A stretch of DNA of 64,000 nucleotides from Cytobacillus gottheilii (GCF_001636345.1 NZ_KV440945.1:1456975-1520974); one strand, 5' to 3'. Positions 31,972 through 42,274 are shown, numbered from the stretch's first letter. The notes: generated by a model from the sequence alone, not told the origin. Program-made: numbers and translations.

Positions 31972-33030
31972 GTGGAACACAAAAAAGGACAAAAGACAAT
32001 CACCATTAAAATAAATGGAGAAGACCGGCCGTTTCAAGTGAAAAAAACAGATCATCCAGAGGAAAAGCTGCAGAAAAAAAAGGAACCAATGGAGAGTTTT
32101 GCGAGCTTCCAGACGGCAGCTGCTCAAGAGGCGGAATCTGAAGATCAATTTGACTGGATTCTTCCTGAGGAAGAGCCTGAAAATGAAGTGAAGGAATTTA
32201 ACATTGCTTCTGCTCCTGAAAAGAAGAAAAACGTAAAAGGTTTCTCTGTTTTTAACGCAGGGCTGAAAAAGAAAGGAACAAAGAGTTATGTGCCAACGGT
32301 CTTTTTTGCTGTGTTTTTCGCCGTATTGCTTGGGACAAGCTTTGGTTTCATTCTATTAAAGCTTGTGATTGCGGAGCCTGATGCAACTGCTTCGCCAGCT
32401 GCTGGAACACCTTCAGAGGAAACAGGTGAACAGCCAGGTGCGCCTGCTGGTACGATTCAGTTTGAAGCCGGACCTATAAATACATTTATTGTTCAAGGCG
32501 GAGTATTTACGACAGAAGAAGGAGTTAAGCAAGAGCAGCAAAAGAGTATGGATAAAGGGGTGCCAGCTTCTTATATTCAGGGTGAAGGCAATTATCCGCT
32601 TCTGCTTGCTGTATCGGCTGATCTTACAAAAGCAAAGGAAGCTGGGACTAAGCTGAAAGAACAAGGATTTCAAGTATTTGCAAAAGAGCTCACTTTTGGC
32701 GGGGCGACCATAGAAGGGCTGACAGAAGATGAAAAAGCGCTGCTTGAACACATTCCTGCTCTTTTTAAAAGCTTAACAGCCAGTGCGTCAGCTGCATTTA
32801 CTGGAGTTGAAATTCCTGCAGATACAGCTGAAAGTACAGCTGCAGCCGGCGAAGTCCTTACGGCTATTTCAGAAGATCAGATCAAACAGGAAAAGCTGAT
32901 TCTTTTAAAACAGGAGCTGAGTTCGGCACTTGCACAATTTGAAGCATATGTCAGCAAACCTGATGCTTCTTCTTCAAATAAACTGCAAGGTCATCTGCTT
33001 GCTTTTTTAGCCGCGTATGATGCTTTATAA
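31972..33030 (+). CDS. spoIIB: stage II sporulation protein SpoIIB (SPOR-domain septal protein)
   Basis: SpoIIB is a membrane protein that helps dissolve septal peptidoglycan during engulfment. The 352-residue protein starts KKGQKTITIKINGEDRPF, has a charged cytosolic stretch, one membrane helix near 105-130 (YVPTVFFAVFFAVLLGTSFGF) and an outer SPOR-type region near 165-235 (NTFIVQGGVFTTEEGVKQEQ). GTG 31972 is chosen for GGGAGGA 7 bp upstream and the family-like beginning; an in-frame TTG at 31867 lies inside the preceding terminator. Position between the prepilin peptidase and maf is the same as in B. subtilis. Confidence 0.85.
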   Translation: MEHKKGQKTITIKINGEDRPFQVKKTDHPEEKLQKKKEPMESFASFQTAAAQEAESEDQFDWILPEEEPENEVKEFNIASAPEKKKNVKGFSVFNAGLKKKGTKSYVPTVFFAVFFAVLLGTSFGFILLKLVIAEPDATASPAAGTPSEETGEQPGAPAGTIQFEAGPINTFIVQGGVFTTEEGVKQEQQKSMDKGVPASYIQGEGNYPLLLAVSADLTKAKEAGTKLKEQGFQVFAKELTFGGATIEGLTEDEKALLEHIPALFKSLTASASAAFTGVEIPADTAESTAAAGEVLTAISEDQIKQEKLILLKQELSSALAQFEAYVSKPDASSSNKLQGHLLAFLAAYDAL

Positions 33031-33067
33031 ATTATAGTAGAGAAAAATTTTCCCGGGAAATTTTTTC

Positions 33068-33103
33068 GAGTCTGTTCGATTTTATGTGACAGGCTCTTTT
33101 TTT
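33068..33103 (+). terminator. terminator after spoIIB
   Basis: GAGTCTGT (33068-33075) pairs with ACAGGCTC (33089-33096), one G-U pair, followed by seven Ts. Confidence 0.85.
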
Positions 33104-33182
33104 ATGCCTAAAGATAGAAAATCATAAAGATTTTCTGCAAAAGCTTTATTAAAAATTGTTTGCTTCTGCAAAGTTTGGTACG

Positions 33183-33211
33183 ATTAGAATGTATCTCCAT
33201 TCTGGTACAAT
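33183..33211 (+). promoter_or_regulatory. SigA promoter with extended -10 ahead of maf
   Basis: TGGTACAAT (TGn plus TACAAT at 33206-33211) with a weak -35 ATTAGA 17 bp upstream; 21 bp to the maf start. Confidence 0.55.
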
Positions 33212-33231
33212 AACAAAGGTAAGGTGATTAC

Positions 33232-33804
33232 ATGCAAACCCTCATTTTAGCCTCTTCTTCTCCACGTCGGAAAGAACTTCTTGAAATTCTTCAACTACCA
33301 TTTGAAATCAAAAGCAGTGATGTTGATGAAAATTTTGAACCTGGCACAAAACCTGCCGAGGTTGTCATGGAACTTGCCAAACGTAAAGCAGACGCCGTTT
33401 TTCAGGATCATAAAGATTCGTATGTGATCGGTGCGGATACAGTTGTTGTGTTAGGTGATGCCATTTTAGGAAAACCGCACGATGAAGATGATGCTTTTAC
33501 GATGCTTCGTTCTCTTTCTGGGAAACAGCATTCTGTCTTTACCGGTGTATCCATTGTGTCTCCACAAGGCACAACTACGTTTTTTACAGAAACAAAAGTA
33601 TTATTCTGGGAGTTAGCGGATGATGAAATAAAGGCCTACTTAAAAACGGGCGAACCTTTTGATAAGGCAGGAGCATATGGGATTCAAGGATTTGGTTCCA
33701 TGCTTGTGAAGGAAATACAAGGTGATTATTTTGCGGTAGTAGGTCTTCCTGTTTCACAGACGGTTCGCAAGTTAAAAGAAGCTGGCTTTAACCTCCCGAT
33801 GTAA
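33232..33804 (+). CDS. maf: Maf-like nucleoside triphosphate pyrophosphatase
   Basis: A Maf-family house-cleaning enzyme that hydrolyses dTTP/UTP and modified nucleotides to monophosphates; overexpression in B. subtilis blocks septation. The 190 residues have the family start LILASSSPRRKELLEIL, the catalytic VIGADTVVVLGDAILGKP (Asp near residue 70) and the C-terminal GAYGIQGFGSMLV...GDYFAVVGLP. ATG 33232 has AAGGTGATT upstream. radC follows 43 bp later with its own GGGAGGA. Confidence 0.95.
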   Translation: MQTLILASSSPRRKELLEILQLPFEIKSSDVDENFEPGTKPAEVVMELAKRKADAVFQDHKDSYVIGADTVVVLGDAILGKPHDEDDAFTMLRSLSGKQHSVFTGVSIVSPQGTTTFFTETKVLFWELADDEIKAYLKTGEPFDKAGAYGIQGFGSMLVKEIQGDYFAVVGLPVSQTVRKLKEAGFNLPM

Positions 33805-33847
33805 TGGCACCATTTCCATAACTCCCTTCAGCAAAGGGAGGAATACG

Positions 33848-34537
33848 ATGGACACGGAATCATTGTTAATAAAAGATTTCCCCGAAAGCGAAAGGCCAAG
33901 GGAGCGGTTTATTCAAAAAGGTCCTGAAAGTCTTTCCACACATGAATTAATCGCTATTTTGCTGAGAACAGGCACAAAAGATGAATCTGTTCTGCAATTA
34001 TCGAATCGTCTTCTTAAGCATTTTGAAGGTCTTCGCTTATTAAAGGATGCAACGCTGGATGAAATTACATCCATTAAAGGCATAGGCACAGCCAAAGCAA
34101 TTCAAGTCCTGGCTGCCGTTGAAATTGGCAGGCGTATTTCTAATCTCACTTATGAGGAACGATACAGCATCCGCTCTCCTGAGGATGGAGCAAATTATGT
34201 CATGCATGATATGCGCTTTTTATCGCAGGAGCATTTTGTATGCTTATATTTGAATACGAAAAATCAGGTGCTGAGCAAGCAAACCGTTTTTATCGGGAGC
34301 TTAAATGCTTCGATTGTCCATCCGCGCGAGGTATTCAAAGAAGCGTTAAAGCGTTCTGCTGCATCAGTAATTTGTGTTCATAATCACCCGTCTGGAGATC
34401 CGTCTCCAAGCAGGGAGGATATTGAAGTGACGAAACGTTTAGGTGAGTGCGGAAAAATAATTGGCATTGAAGTGCTTGATCATCTTATTATCGGGGAAAA
34501 TAAATTTGTCAGCTTAAAGGAAAAAGGGTATTTATAG
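33848..34537 (+). CDS. radC: RadC-family JAB/MPN-domain protein
   Basis: A 229-residue RadC (YsxA) protein: N-terminal helix-hairpin-helix region (LLKDATLDEITSIKGIGTAKA) and a C-terminal JAB metalloprotease-like domain with the metal motif VHNHPSGDPSPSREDI near residue 175. The family is linked by name to DNA repair, but its real biochemical role remains unsettled. Same gene order as B. subtilis (maf-radC-mreB). Confidence 0.95.
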   Translation: MDTESLLIKDFPESERPRERFIQKGPESLSTHELIAILLRTGTKDESVLQLSNRLLKHFEGLRLLKDATLDEITSIKGIGTAKAIQVLAAVEIGRRISNLTYEERYSIRSPEDGANYVMHDMRFLSQEHFVCLYLNTKNQVLSKQTVFIGSLNASIVHPREVFKEALKRSAASVICVHNHPSGDPSPSREDIEVTKRLGECGKIIGIEVLDHLIIGENKFVSLKEKGYL

Positions 34538-34551
34538 CACTAGGTTTTTAT

Positions 34552-34581
34552 TTGACGTTGGGCTATAATATTGTTTATGAT
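34552..34581 (+). promoter_or_regulatory. candidate promoter of mreB
   Basis: TTGACG (34552-34557), 18-bp spacer, TATGAT (34576-34581). A second TATAAT at 34563 overlaps and could serve with a weaker -35. About 100 bp upstream of mreB. Confidence 0.5.
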
Positions 34582-34607
34582 TTTTTAGATGCACAGTAAT
34601 AAAATGA

Positions 34608-35705
<1,098 letters not shown>

Positions 35706-35721
35706 TCAAGGAAAATAGAAT

Positions 35722-35755
35722 GGCATCATTCTTTTTCAGGTCTGATGCCTTTTTT
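35722..35755 (+). terminator. terminator/attenuator between mreB and mreC
   Basis: GGCATCA (35722-35728) pairs with TGATGCC (35743-35749), followed by six Ts. With no clear promoter behind it, it probably lets part of the transcripts through and lowers mreC-minD expression relative to mreB. Confidence 0.75.
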
Positions 35756-35796
35756 CCTTTATATGCTAAGTGAAAAAATAAATCGAGGTGTTCAAA

Positions 35797-36696
35797 ATGC
35801 CACAGTTTTTTTTGAATAAGCGCCTGATTATTTTGCTTGTCAGCATTATCGTACTTGTGGCATTAATTGGTTTTTCCTTGCGTGAACGCGAAAAGGTTAC
35901 GTGGCCGGAGCAATTCCTTAAGGACATGACAGGATTTGTGCAAAATGCTCTATCAGGCCCAACAAATTATATTGCCGGCTTTATTGAAAATGTGCAGGAC
36001 TTGCAAAATACATACAGTGAAAATCAAGAACTCAAGCCGCGGCTAGACAAGCTTGCCAGTCTTGAAGCTGAAGTGCAGCGATTGAAAAAAGACAATGCAG
36101 AACTGCGTGATATTGTCGGGAAAGAAGATGCACTCAGTCAATATGAACCGATCCAGGCGACAGTGATCGGAAGAAACCCTGACCGTTATCATGAGAATCT
36201 GATTATTAATAGAGGGGAAAATGACGGCATTCAAGCAGATATGGCGGTTATTACGGCAAATGGATTAATTGGTAAGGTTAAGAATGCCCAAAGCTTTACT
36301 TCAACCGTACAGTTATTAAGCTCTATGGATCCAACGAACCGGATTTCTGCAGCAATTCAGGCAGAAGACAATAAGAAAGTTTTTGGTTTAATTGAAGGCT
36401 ATGATAAAGATAAAAAGCTGTTAATGATGACGAAAATTCCGTATGATGCCGAGGTAAAAGAAGGTCAGAATGTAATTAGTTCAGGTCTTGGCGGCGTGTT
36501 TCCTGAAGGGCTAATTATTGGGAAAGTGGTCGAAGTCGAAAACGCCGAATATGGTTTGACACAAACAGCTTACCTGGAAACTGGTGCAGACTTATACGAT
36601 ATTAATCATGTCATGGTTGCTAAAATTACAAGCATGTCAGCTGAGATTCAAGAAGAATTGCAAAGTACGCTAGAAGAAGAGGAGGAAGAGGAGTGA
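35797..36696 (+). CDS. mreC: rod-shape determining protein MreC
   Basis: A bitopic scaffold of the elongation machinery: a short cytosolic tail, a membrane helix (RLIILLVSIIVLVALIGF, about 8-28), a coiled coil (about 65-105, ELKPRLDKLASLEAEVQRLKKDNAELRDIV) and a beta-domain (VIGRNPDRYHENLIINRG). 299 residues, with a Glu-rich end. ATG 35797 has AGGTG 7 bp upstream; an in-frame GTG 35788 is less likely. Overlaps mreD by 4 bp. Confidence 0.95.
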   Translation: MPQFFLNKRLIILLVSIIVLVALIGFSLREREKVTWPEQFLKDMTGFVQNALSGPTNYIAGFIENVQDLQNTYSENQELKPRLDKLASLEAEVQRLKKDNAELRDIVGKEDALSQYEPIQATVIGRNPDRYHENLIINRGENDGIQADMAVITANGLIGKVKNAQSFTSTVQLLSSMDPTNRISAAIQAEDNKKVFGLIEGYDKDKKLLMMTKIPYDAEVKEGQNVISSGLGGVFPEGLIIGKVVEVENAEYGLTQTAYLETGADLYDINHVMVAKITSMSAEIQEELQSTLEEEEEEE

Positions 36697-37208
36697 GAAA
36701 ATATCTTCTTCCATTCTTGTTTCTTTTTCTGTTTGTTTTTGAAAGTATTTTTGTGCAATATTTGCCGACTGAAATGTTTGGCAGCGACAGAATTACCGTT
36801 CCGCGCTTTCTAATCATCAGTATTTTATTTCTGACTGTGTTCAGCTCGCGTAAATATGGAATTATTTATGGAATAATCTTTGGATTGCTGTTTGATATTG
36901 TGTATACAGGCGTGATAGGCATTTATTTGTTTTCTTTTCCAATTTTTGCTTACTTAATGTCCAAATTAATGCGAATACTGCAGACAAACATCGTGATGGT
37001 CAGCTTGGCTTCATTACTGTTGATTGTTCTGCTTGAAATAGGTGTATATGAAATTAATGTAGTGATTAATCAGACTGATCTGTCGTTTGCAGACTTTGCT
37101 TCTTTGCGTCTTTTGCCGACAGTTGTGCTTAACTCTGCCTTTATTATCATTGCCAGCTATCCATTAAAAAGGCATTTTGAAAAGTTTATGGCAAGTGTAT
37201 CTGATTAA
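36693..37208 (+). CDS. mreD: rod-shape determining protein MreD
   Basis: An integral membrane partner of MreC, 171 residues with about five to six helices (KYLLPFLFLFLFVFESIF, FLIISILFLTVFSS, YGIIYGIIFGLLFDIVYTG). The GTG start overlaps the mreC stop (GTGA), so the two are translationally coupled; AAGAGGAG lies in the end of mreC. Confidence 0.93.
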   Translation: MRKYLLPFLFLFLFVFESIFVQYLPTEMFGSDRITVPRFLIISILFLTVFSSRKYGIIYGIIFGLLFDIVYTGVIGIYLFSFPIFAYLMSKLMRILQTNIVMVSLASLLLIVLLEIGVYEINVVINQTDLSFADFASLRLLPTVVLNSAFIIIASYPLKRHFEKFMASVSD

Positions 37209-37246
37209 TACAGCAATAATCCGCTGTAATTGATGTTTCATATTCT

Positions 37247-37279
37247 TTAGGCTGTTGAAAAATATTGTCATCAGCCTAA
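37247..37279 (+). other. hairpin in the mreD-minC gap
   Basis: TTAGGCTG[T]TGA (37247-37258) pairs with TCA[T]CAGCCTAA (37268-37279): a 12-bp stem with one T-T mismatch and no T run. The 277-bp gap also contains AT-rich sequence but no convincing promoter or gene. Confidence 0.5.
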
Positions 37280-37485
37280 GGAATCATCTATTAGGTGAAA
37301 GGATTTTCTGAGCTTTCTGTCGAATATAATTTCAGATAGAGAAAATCTGTAAGCTTTTTACATGAGGTAGTAGATTCATATAAAAACGAAAAAGGAAGAA
37401 ATAGAATATCAACTATATATTTTCTGTTTCCTTCCAGTATATGATTTTTATGCGGAGAGCTTTTTCTTGAGGTGAACAACTTGAA

Positions 37486-38163
37486 ATGAAAAAATACCAA
37501 AATGTAACGATAAAAGGAACAAAAGAAGGACTAACACTGCATCTTGATGATACATGTTCCTACAGTGACTTGAAAGAAGAGCTCGATCAGAAGCTTTCAG
37601 AAAGCAGCAAGTCTCAGAGTGACAAATTAATTTCGGTTATGGTCCAAGTTGGCAATCGTTATTTAACTGCTGACCAGAAGGAAGAATTGAGAGAATTAAT
37701 TCGTCAGAAGAAGAATCTTGTTGTTGATACGATTAATTCAAATGTGATAACAAAGCAAGAAGCAGAAGCTGAACGAATTGCACATGAAGTTGTGTCCATC
37801 GCGAAAATTGTAAGATCGGGACAAGTCCTTGAAGTTTCCGGGGACCTGCTGCTCATCGGTGACGTGAATCCTGGCGGAACCGTGAAAGCGGGAGGGAATA
37901 TTTACATATTAGGAGCTTTGAAGGGGATTGCACATGCAGGCTGCAGCGGTAATCGGGAAGCTGTGATCGCCGCTTCGGTTATGAAGCCTTCACAATTGAG
38001 AATTGAAGAATGTTTAAATCGTGCACCTGATCATTACCCTGGAGAAGATGGCCGCGAAATGGAATGTGCTTATATAGATGAAAACAATCAAATTACAATT
38101 GATAGATTACAAGCTTTAATGAATATTCGACCAAATTTATCGAAATTGCAAGGGGGATTCTAG
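37486..38163 (+). CDS. minC: septum site-determining protein MinC
   Basis: MinC inhibits FtsZ polymerisation near the poles, recruited by MinD. It has 225 residues: an N-terminal domain (about 1-100, [16 protein letters not shown]) and a C-terminal beta-helix (about 115-210, [29 protein letters not shown] split by turns), which binds MinD. ATG 37486 is preceded by GAGGTGAAC. minD begins 1 bp after the stop. Confidence 0.95.
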   Translation: MKKYQNVTIKGTKEGLTLHLDDTCSYSDLKEELDQKLSESSKSQSDKLISVMVQVGNRYLTADQKEELRELIRQKKNLVVDTINSNVITKQEAEAERIAHEVVSIAKIVRSGQVLEVSGDLLLIGDVNPGGTVKAGGNIYILGALKGIAHAGCSGNREAVIAASVMKPSQLRIEECLNRAPDHYPGEDGREMECAYIDENNQITIDRLQALMNIRPNLSKLQGGF

Positions 38164-38164
38164 T

Positions 38165-38968
38165 GTGGGAGAAGCAATAGTCATTACATCCGGTAAGGGT
38201 GGTGTCGGTAAAACGACGACATCAGCAAATGTTGGAACTGCCTTAGCCTTGCAGGGCAAAAAAGTATGTCTAGTTGATACAGATATCGGCCTCCGCAATC
38301 TGGATGTAGTAATGGGACTGGAAAACCGCATTATATATGACCTTGTGGACGTCGTCGAAGGCAGATGCAAAATTCATCAGGCGCTTGTAAAAGATAAGCG
38401 TTTTGAGGATTTGCTTTATTTGCTTCCAGCAGCACAAACGAGTGATAAAAACGCTGTGTCTCCAGAACAAATGAAAGTGTTAATTGATGAATTAAAACAG
38501 GATTATGATTATATCGTAATCGACTGTCCTGCAGGAATTGAACAGGGATACCGAAATGCTGTTGCCGGAGCGGATCATGCAATCGTTGTGACAACACCTG
38601 AGGTTAGTGCTGTAAGAGATGCGGACAGAATTATCGGCTTATTGGAAAAAGAAGAAGGAATCAGCGCTCCGAGACTTATTATCAATCGTATTCGCAATCA
38701 TCTGATGAAAAATGGCGACATGTTGGATGTAGATGAAATTACAACCCATCTTTCCATTGACCTGATTGGCATTGTAGCTGATGATGATGAAGTGATTAAG
38801 GCTTCAAATCACGGTGAGCCAATTGCTTTAAATCCGAATAGCAAAGCTTCTATTGCTTACCGGAATATTGCGCGCCGCATTTTGGGTGAATCTGTTCCTC
38901 TTCAATCATTTGAAGAAGATCAGGCAGGCATGTTTTCCAAAATTAAAAAGTTTTTTGGTGTTAAATAA
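38165..38968 (+). CDS. minD: septum site-determining ATPase MinD
   Basis: A membrane-bound ParA/MinD ATPase that carries MinC to the membrane. The deviant Walker A is KGGVGKTTTSAN near residue 11, switch I is DTDIGLRNLD, and the C-terminal amphipathic membrane-targeting helix is FSKIKKFFGVK. 267 residues, GTG start, SD AAGGGGG about 8 bp upstream. Terminator at 38998. Confidence 0.97.
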   Translation: MGEAIVITSGKGGVGKTTTSANVGTALALQGKKVCLVDTDIGLRNLDVVMGLENRIIYDLVDVVEGRCKIHQALVKDKRFEDLLYLLPAAQTSDKNAVSPEQMKVLIDELKQDYDYIVIDCPAGIEQGYRNAVAGADHAIVVTTPEVSAVRDADRIIGLLEKEEGISAPRLIINRIRNHLMKNGDMLDVDEITTHLSIDLIGIVADDDEVIKASNHGEPIALNPNSKASIAYRNIARRILGESVPLQSFEEDQAGMFSKIKKFFGVK

Positions 38969-38997
38969 TAATGTGTGTGTATGCACTGTAAGAAATT

Positions 38998-39021
38998 AAA
39001 CCGGGGATTCCCGGTTTTTTT
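38998..39021 (+). terminator. terminator after minD
   Basis: AAACCGGG (38998-39005) pairs with CCCGGTTT (39010-39017), T run to 39021. Confidence 0.9.
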
Positions 39022-39043
39022 ATTTGGAAAGCTTCCCCATCAG

Positions 39044-39072
39044 TCATACTCTATTTGGACAACTCATAAAAT
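39044..39072 (+). promoter_or_regulatory. SigE-type promoter of spoIVFA-spoIVFB
   Basis: TCATACT (39044-39050), 14-bp spacer, CATAAAAT (39065-39072); fits the SigE pattern and the known mother-cell expression of this operon. Confidence 0.65.
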
Positions 39073-39108
39073 GGTAGAAATAAATACCATGATGGTGGTG
39101 GAATAGAT

Positions 39109-39891
39109 ATGAGCTCAAGAGCTGATGAAATTCGCAAGAAGATGGCTAAGAAGAAAAGAGAAATGGAAAGAACCCCAAATAGAGGACATAAACCTCCTAT
39201 GTGGATGGAAGAAGAACAGGAAAACGGCTACGGCTACAGTACTATCCCGGATTATGATCATCCGCCCTTAAAAGATGGACATCCTCTTTTTAAAAAAGAA
39301 GCGATCATCTTTAAAATTCTTTTTTCGGCATGTTTATTTCTGGCTGTGGCCATTTTGTTTCGCAGCGAAACTCCGTCCTTAACATCGGCAAAAACATTTA
39401 TCGTCTCTACAATGGAAAAGGATTTTCAGTTTGCGGCCGTTGCAGATTGGTATGAAGATCAATTTGGCAAGCCGCTTGCGTTATTGCCAGTCAAAGACGA
39501 TGAAAACAATGAAGAAACACAGCAGAACCTCACCGATTATGCCTTACCTGCATCTGCTAAGATTGTCGAAGATTTCGATGATAATGGACAAAGAATGATC
39601 CTTGAAACGGAAAAGGGTGCAAGTGTGGAAGCCATGAGTGAGGGATACGTGTCCTTTGCTGGTTTAAAAGAGGACTTTGGCAATACGGTTGTGATTCAGC
39701 ATCCAGACCGGAGTGAGTCATGGTATGGCAATCTTGAAAGCATTGATGTAAAGCTTTCACAGTATATAAACAAGGGCACTGCTGTAGGAGCAGCTTCAGC
39801 GTCTGAAAATGGTGAGAAAGGTTCCTTTTACCTGGCGATTAAAAAGGGAGATGATTTCATCGACCCTATTCAGGTGATCCCATTTGATTAA
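39109..39891 (+). CDS. spoIVFA: stage IV sporulation protein SpoIVFA
   Basis: SpoIVFA anchors and holds the protease SpoIVFB in the outer forespore membrane until the SpoIVB signal arrives. 260 residues: a charged cytosolic N-terminus (SSRADEIRKKMAKKKREMER), one membrane helix near 67-85 (IIFKILFSACLFLAVAILF) and an outer part with an M23/LytM-like fold (GYVSFAGLKEDFGNTVVI; IQHPDRSESWYGNLESI) without a complete zinc site. The stop overlaps spoIVFB by 8 bp. Confidence 0.93.
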   Translation: MSSRADEIRKKMAKKKREMERTPNRGHKPPMWMEEEQENGYGYSTIPDYDHPPLKDGHPLFKKEAIIFKILFSACLFLAVAILFRSETPSLTSAKTFIVSTMEKDFQFAAVADWYEDQFGKPLALLPVKDDENNEETQQNLTDYALPASAKIVEDFDDNGQRMILETEKGASVEAMSEGYVSFAGLKEDFGNTVVIQHPDRSESWYGNLESIDVKLSQYINKGTAVGAASASENGEKGSFYLAIKKGDDFIDPIQVIPFD

Positions 39892-40750
39892 AATACTGAG
39901 CTTGGTAAAATATCTTTATATACATCCGCTCCTATGGGTTGTAATAGGACTGGCCATTGCTACTGGGCATTTCAGAGAATTGCTGCTTCTGCTTTGCATT
40001 ATCATTGTTCACGAATTTGGTCATGCTGCGGCTGCGGCTCATTATAATTGGCGTATAAAAAGGATTGCCTTGCTCCCATTTGGCGGTGTTGCTGAAATGG
40101 ATGAGCATGGCAATCGTCCATTGCGCGAAGAACTTATGGTTATATTGGCAGGACCGCTTCAGCATGTCTGGTTAATTGGCGGAGCTGCTTTATTACATAG
40201 CGTCTCATGGATGTCAGCAGATGTCTTTCAATTGTTTGTCCACTATAACTTAATGATCTTAGTTTTTAATTTACTTCCTATTTGGCCGCTTGATGGAGGA
40301 AAGCTCATTTTTTTGTTTTATTCCAGTAAGCTTCCGTTTCCGGCTGCCCATAAAAAAACAATCTACCTGTCAATCAGCAGCCTGGCAGTATTTATGATCT
40401 TCTTTTTATTCACTGGGCCTTTTAATTTAAATATTTGGATTGTAGCTGCTTTTTTGGCATTTTCACTATATTATGAATGGAAACAAACCAGATATACATT
40501 TATGCGCTTTTTGCTGCAGCGTTATTATGGAAAGCATACAGATATACGGATATTAAAGCCGATTGTTGTGGACGAACAAGACAAATTGATTGATGTGCTT
40601 GATCAATTTCAGCGCGGCTGCAAGCATCCGATCGTGATTGAGCAGGATGGATTTGAAAAAGGGACGCTTGATGAAAACGAACTTCTTCATGCTTATTTTT
40701 CTGAAAAGCTTGTAACTGCTAAAATAGGAGATATTGTTTATCTGTATTAA
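39884..40750 (+). CDS. spoIVFB: intramembrane metalloprotease SpoIVFB
   Basis: A site-2-type protease that cuts pro-SigK in the mother cell. 288 residues: membrane helices, HEFGH near residues 43-47 (IIIVHEFGHAAA), the second zinc ligand region LLPIWPLDGGKL near 136, and a C-terminal CBS-like domain (PIVVDEQDKLIDVLDQF; KHPIVIEQDGF). The TTG at 39884 lies inside the spoIVFA end with GGTGAT upstream, so translation is coupled. Confidence 0.95.
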   Translation: MIKILSLVKYLYIHPLLWVVIGLAIATGHFRELLLLLCIIIVHEFGHAAAAAHYNWRIKRIALLPFGGVAEMDEHGNRPLREELMVILAGPLQHVWLIGGAALLHSVSWMSADVFQLFVHYNLMILVFNLLPIWPLDGGKLIFLFYSSKLPFPAAHKKTIYLSISSLAVFMIFFLFTGPFNLNIWIVAAFLAFSLYYEWKQTRYTFMRFLLQRYYGKHTDIRILKPIVVDEQDKLIDVLDQFQRGCKHPIVIEQDGFEKGTLDENELLHAYFSEKLVTAKIGDIVYLY

Positions 40751-40773
40751 AGAATAAAGCGAGGAACCTAGAA

Positions 40774-42240
40774 TTGGAAAAGCTAATCATTAACAGCACC
40801 ACAAGGGAAAAAAGGTATATTTTGCTTAAGGATCATGTAGTAGAAAAACTTGTGATTGAACAGCCAAAGCAGCAGGCAGCTGTGGGAAATATTTATTTAG
40901 GACTGACTGAAAAGGTTCTTCCGGGCTTAAATGCTGCATTCATAGGCATTGGTCAGGAGAAAAGCGGGTTTCTTCATAAAGAGAAGCTTAGTTCCTTTGT
41001 GAATGAAGATCAGGAAAAGGCGGTAAAAGAGAACCGTTCAATCTCGTCATATGTACATCAGGGTGAAAAAATGCTTGTCCAGATCGAGAAGGATGCTGCC
41101 GGGACAAAGGGGCCGAGACTAACCGGTATAATCGAACTGGCGGGAGAGCACATGATCTATATGCCGGAAGGACGTTATGTGGCTATTTCAAAAAAAATAG
41201 ACCAGCCAACGGACAGACACCGCCTGAGAAGCTTTGGGATGAGAGAAAAAAATGATCGTGAGGGCCTCATTTTTAGAACATCGTCTCTAGAGCAGACTGA
41301 ATCTGCTCTTCTCGAAGAGCTTCAAAACCTGCGAGAACAATATAAAGAAATATCTGCACTGGCTGCTTCCAGAAAAAAGCCTGGGCTTGTATTTGAAGAA
41401 GACGTCTTTTTACAAAGCTTGATTGAAGAAGTGAAAAAAATGAAATCAGGCGAAATCCTGGCTGATGATCGTTCTGTACAGACATTGCTTGGCCGCTATA
41501 CATCTTTGCCTGTTACGTTTTATCATGATAAAGAAAATATTCTAGCCTCTCATAGTCTTGAAGGTGAAATCGAGAAGGCGATCAAGCGTATTGTCTGGCT
41601 TAATCAGGGCAGCTATTTAATTTTTGATGAAGCTGAGGCGCTTACAGTTATTGACGTCAATACCGGGAAGTTCTCAGGCAAGCAAAATCGGCAGGATACG
41701 GTTTATAAAACAAATGAGCTTGCAGCAAGAGAAGCGGCAAGACAAATCAGGCTGCGCGATCTCGCGGGCATCATTTTAATTGATTTTATTGATATGCAAA
41801 ATGAGAACGATAAAAAATCAATTATAAAGGTTATGGGAGAAGAGCTCGCGAAGGATGAACGGCAAACAAAGCTGATCGGCTTCACTCCATTAGGCATATT
41901 GCAGCTGACGAGAAAAAAGACGAAAAACTCTCTGCGGGAAGTACTTACTTCCTCATGTGGAGTTTGTCATGGAACAGGACGGGTCCTAAGCGCGGAAAGT
42001 ATTGCTTTTCGATTAGAAAGGGAGCTATGGGAGTATCGGGGCAGTGATTATGACGCAGTGCTGATTAGACTGACACAAGATGTAAAGGATGTTTTCTTGG
42101 GAGAACAAGCAGTTCATCAGCAGCGATTAGAAGAAACGCTCGGAATGAAATTGTTATTTTCAATTGCTGAAGATGTAATCCCTTCATATGAGATTAAGCA
42201 ATTGGGTGCTTATTCTGATCTGAAAAAGAATTTACATTGA
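40774..42240 (+). CDS. rng: ribonuclease E/G family protein
   Basis: An endoribonuclease for RNA processing and decay. 488 residues: a start region (MEKLIINSTTREKRYILL), an S1 RNA-binding domain (about 38-125, GNIYLGLTEKVLPGLNAAFI), an RNase-H-like catalytic core with LTVIDVNTGKFSGK near 293 and IILIDFIDM near 335 (metal-binding Asp), and the zinc-link CGVCHGTGR near 395. The length fits RNase G, without the long E-type tail. B. subtilis 168 has no such enzyme, but many Bacillaceae do, at this same place between spoIVFB and rplU. TTG start with GAGG upstream. Confidence 0.93.
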   Translation: MEKLIINSTTREKRYILLKDHVVEKLVIEQPKQQAAVGNIYLGLTEKVLPGLNAAFIGIGQEKSGFLHKEKLSSFVNEDQEKAVKENRSISSYVHQGEKMLVQIEKDAAGTKGPRLTGIIELAGEHMIYMPEGRYVAISKKIDQPTDRHRLRSFGMREKNDREGLIFRTSSLEQTESALLEELQNLREQYKEISALAASRKKPGLVFEEDVFLQSLIEEVKKMKSGEILADDRSVQTLLGRYTSLPVTFYHDKENILASHSLEGEIEKAIKRIVWLNQGSYLIFDEAEALTVIDVNTGKFSGKQNRQDTVYKTNELAAREAARQIRLRDLAGIILIDFIDMQNENDKKSIIKVMGEELAKDERQTKLIGFTPLGILQLTRKKTKNSLREVLTSSCGVCHGTGRVLSAESIAFRLERELWEYRGSDYDAVLIRLTQDVKDVFLGEQAVHQQRLEETLGMKLLFSIAEDVIPSYEIKQLGAYSDLKKNLH

Positions 42241-42266
42241 CATATATCCTGATAATATGATAGTAT
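42237..42266 (+). promoter_or_regulatory. SigA promoter of the rplU operon
   Basis: A perfect TTGACA (42237-42242, overlapping the rng stop), 18-bp spacer, TAGTAT (42261-42266). Confidence 0.75.
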
Positions 42267-42274
42267 TTTCATGT

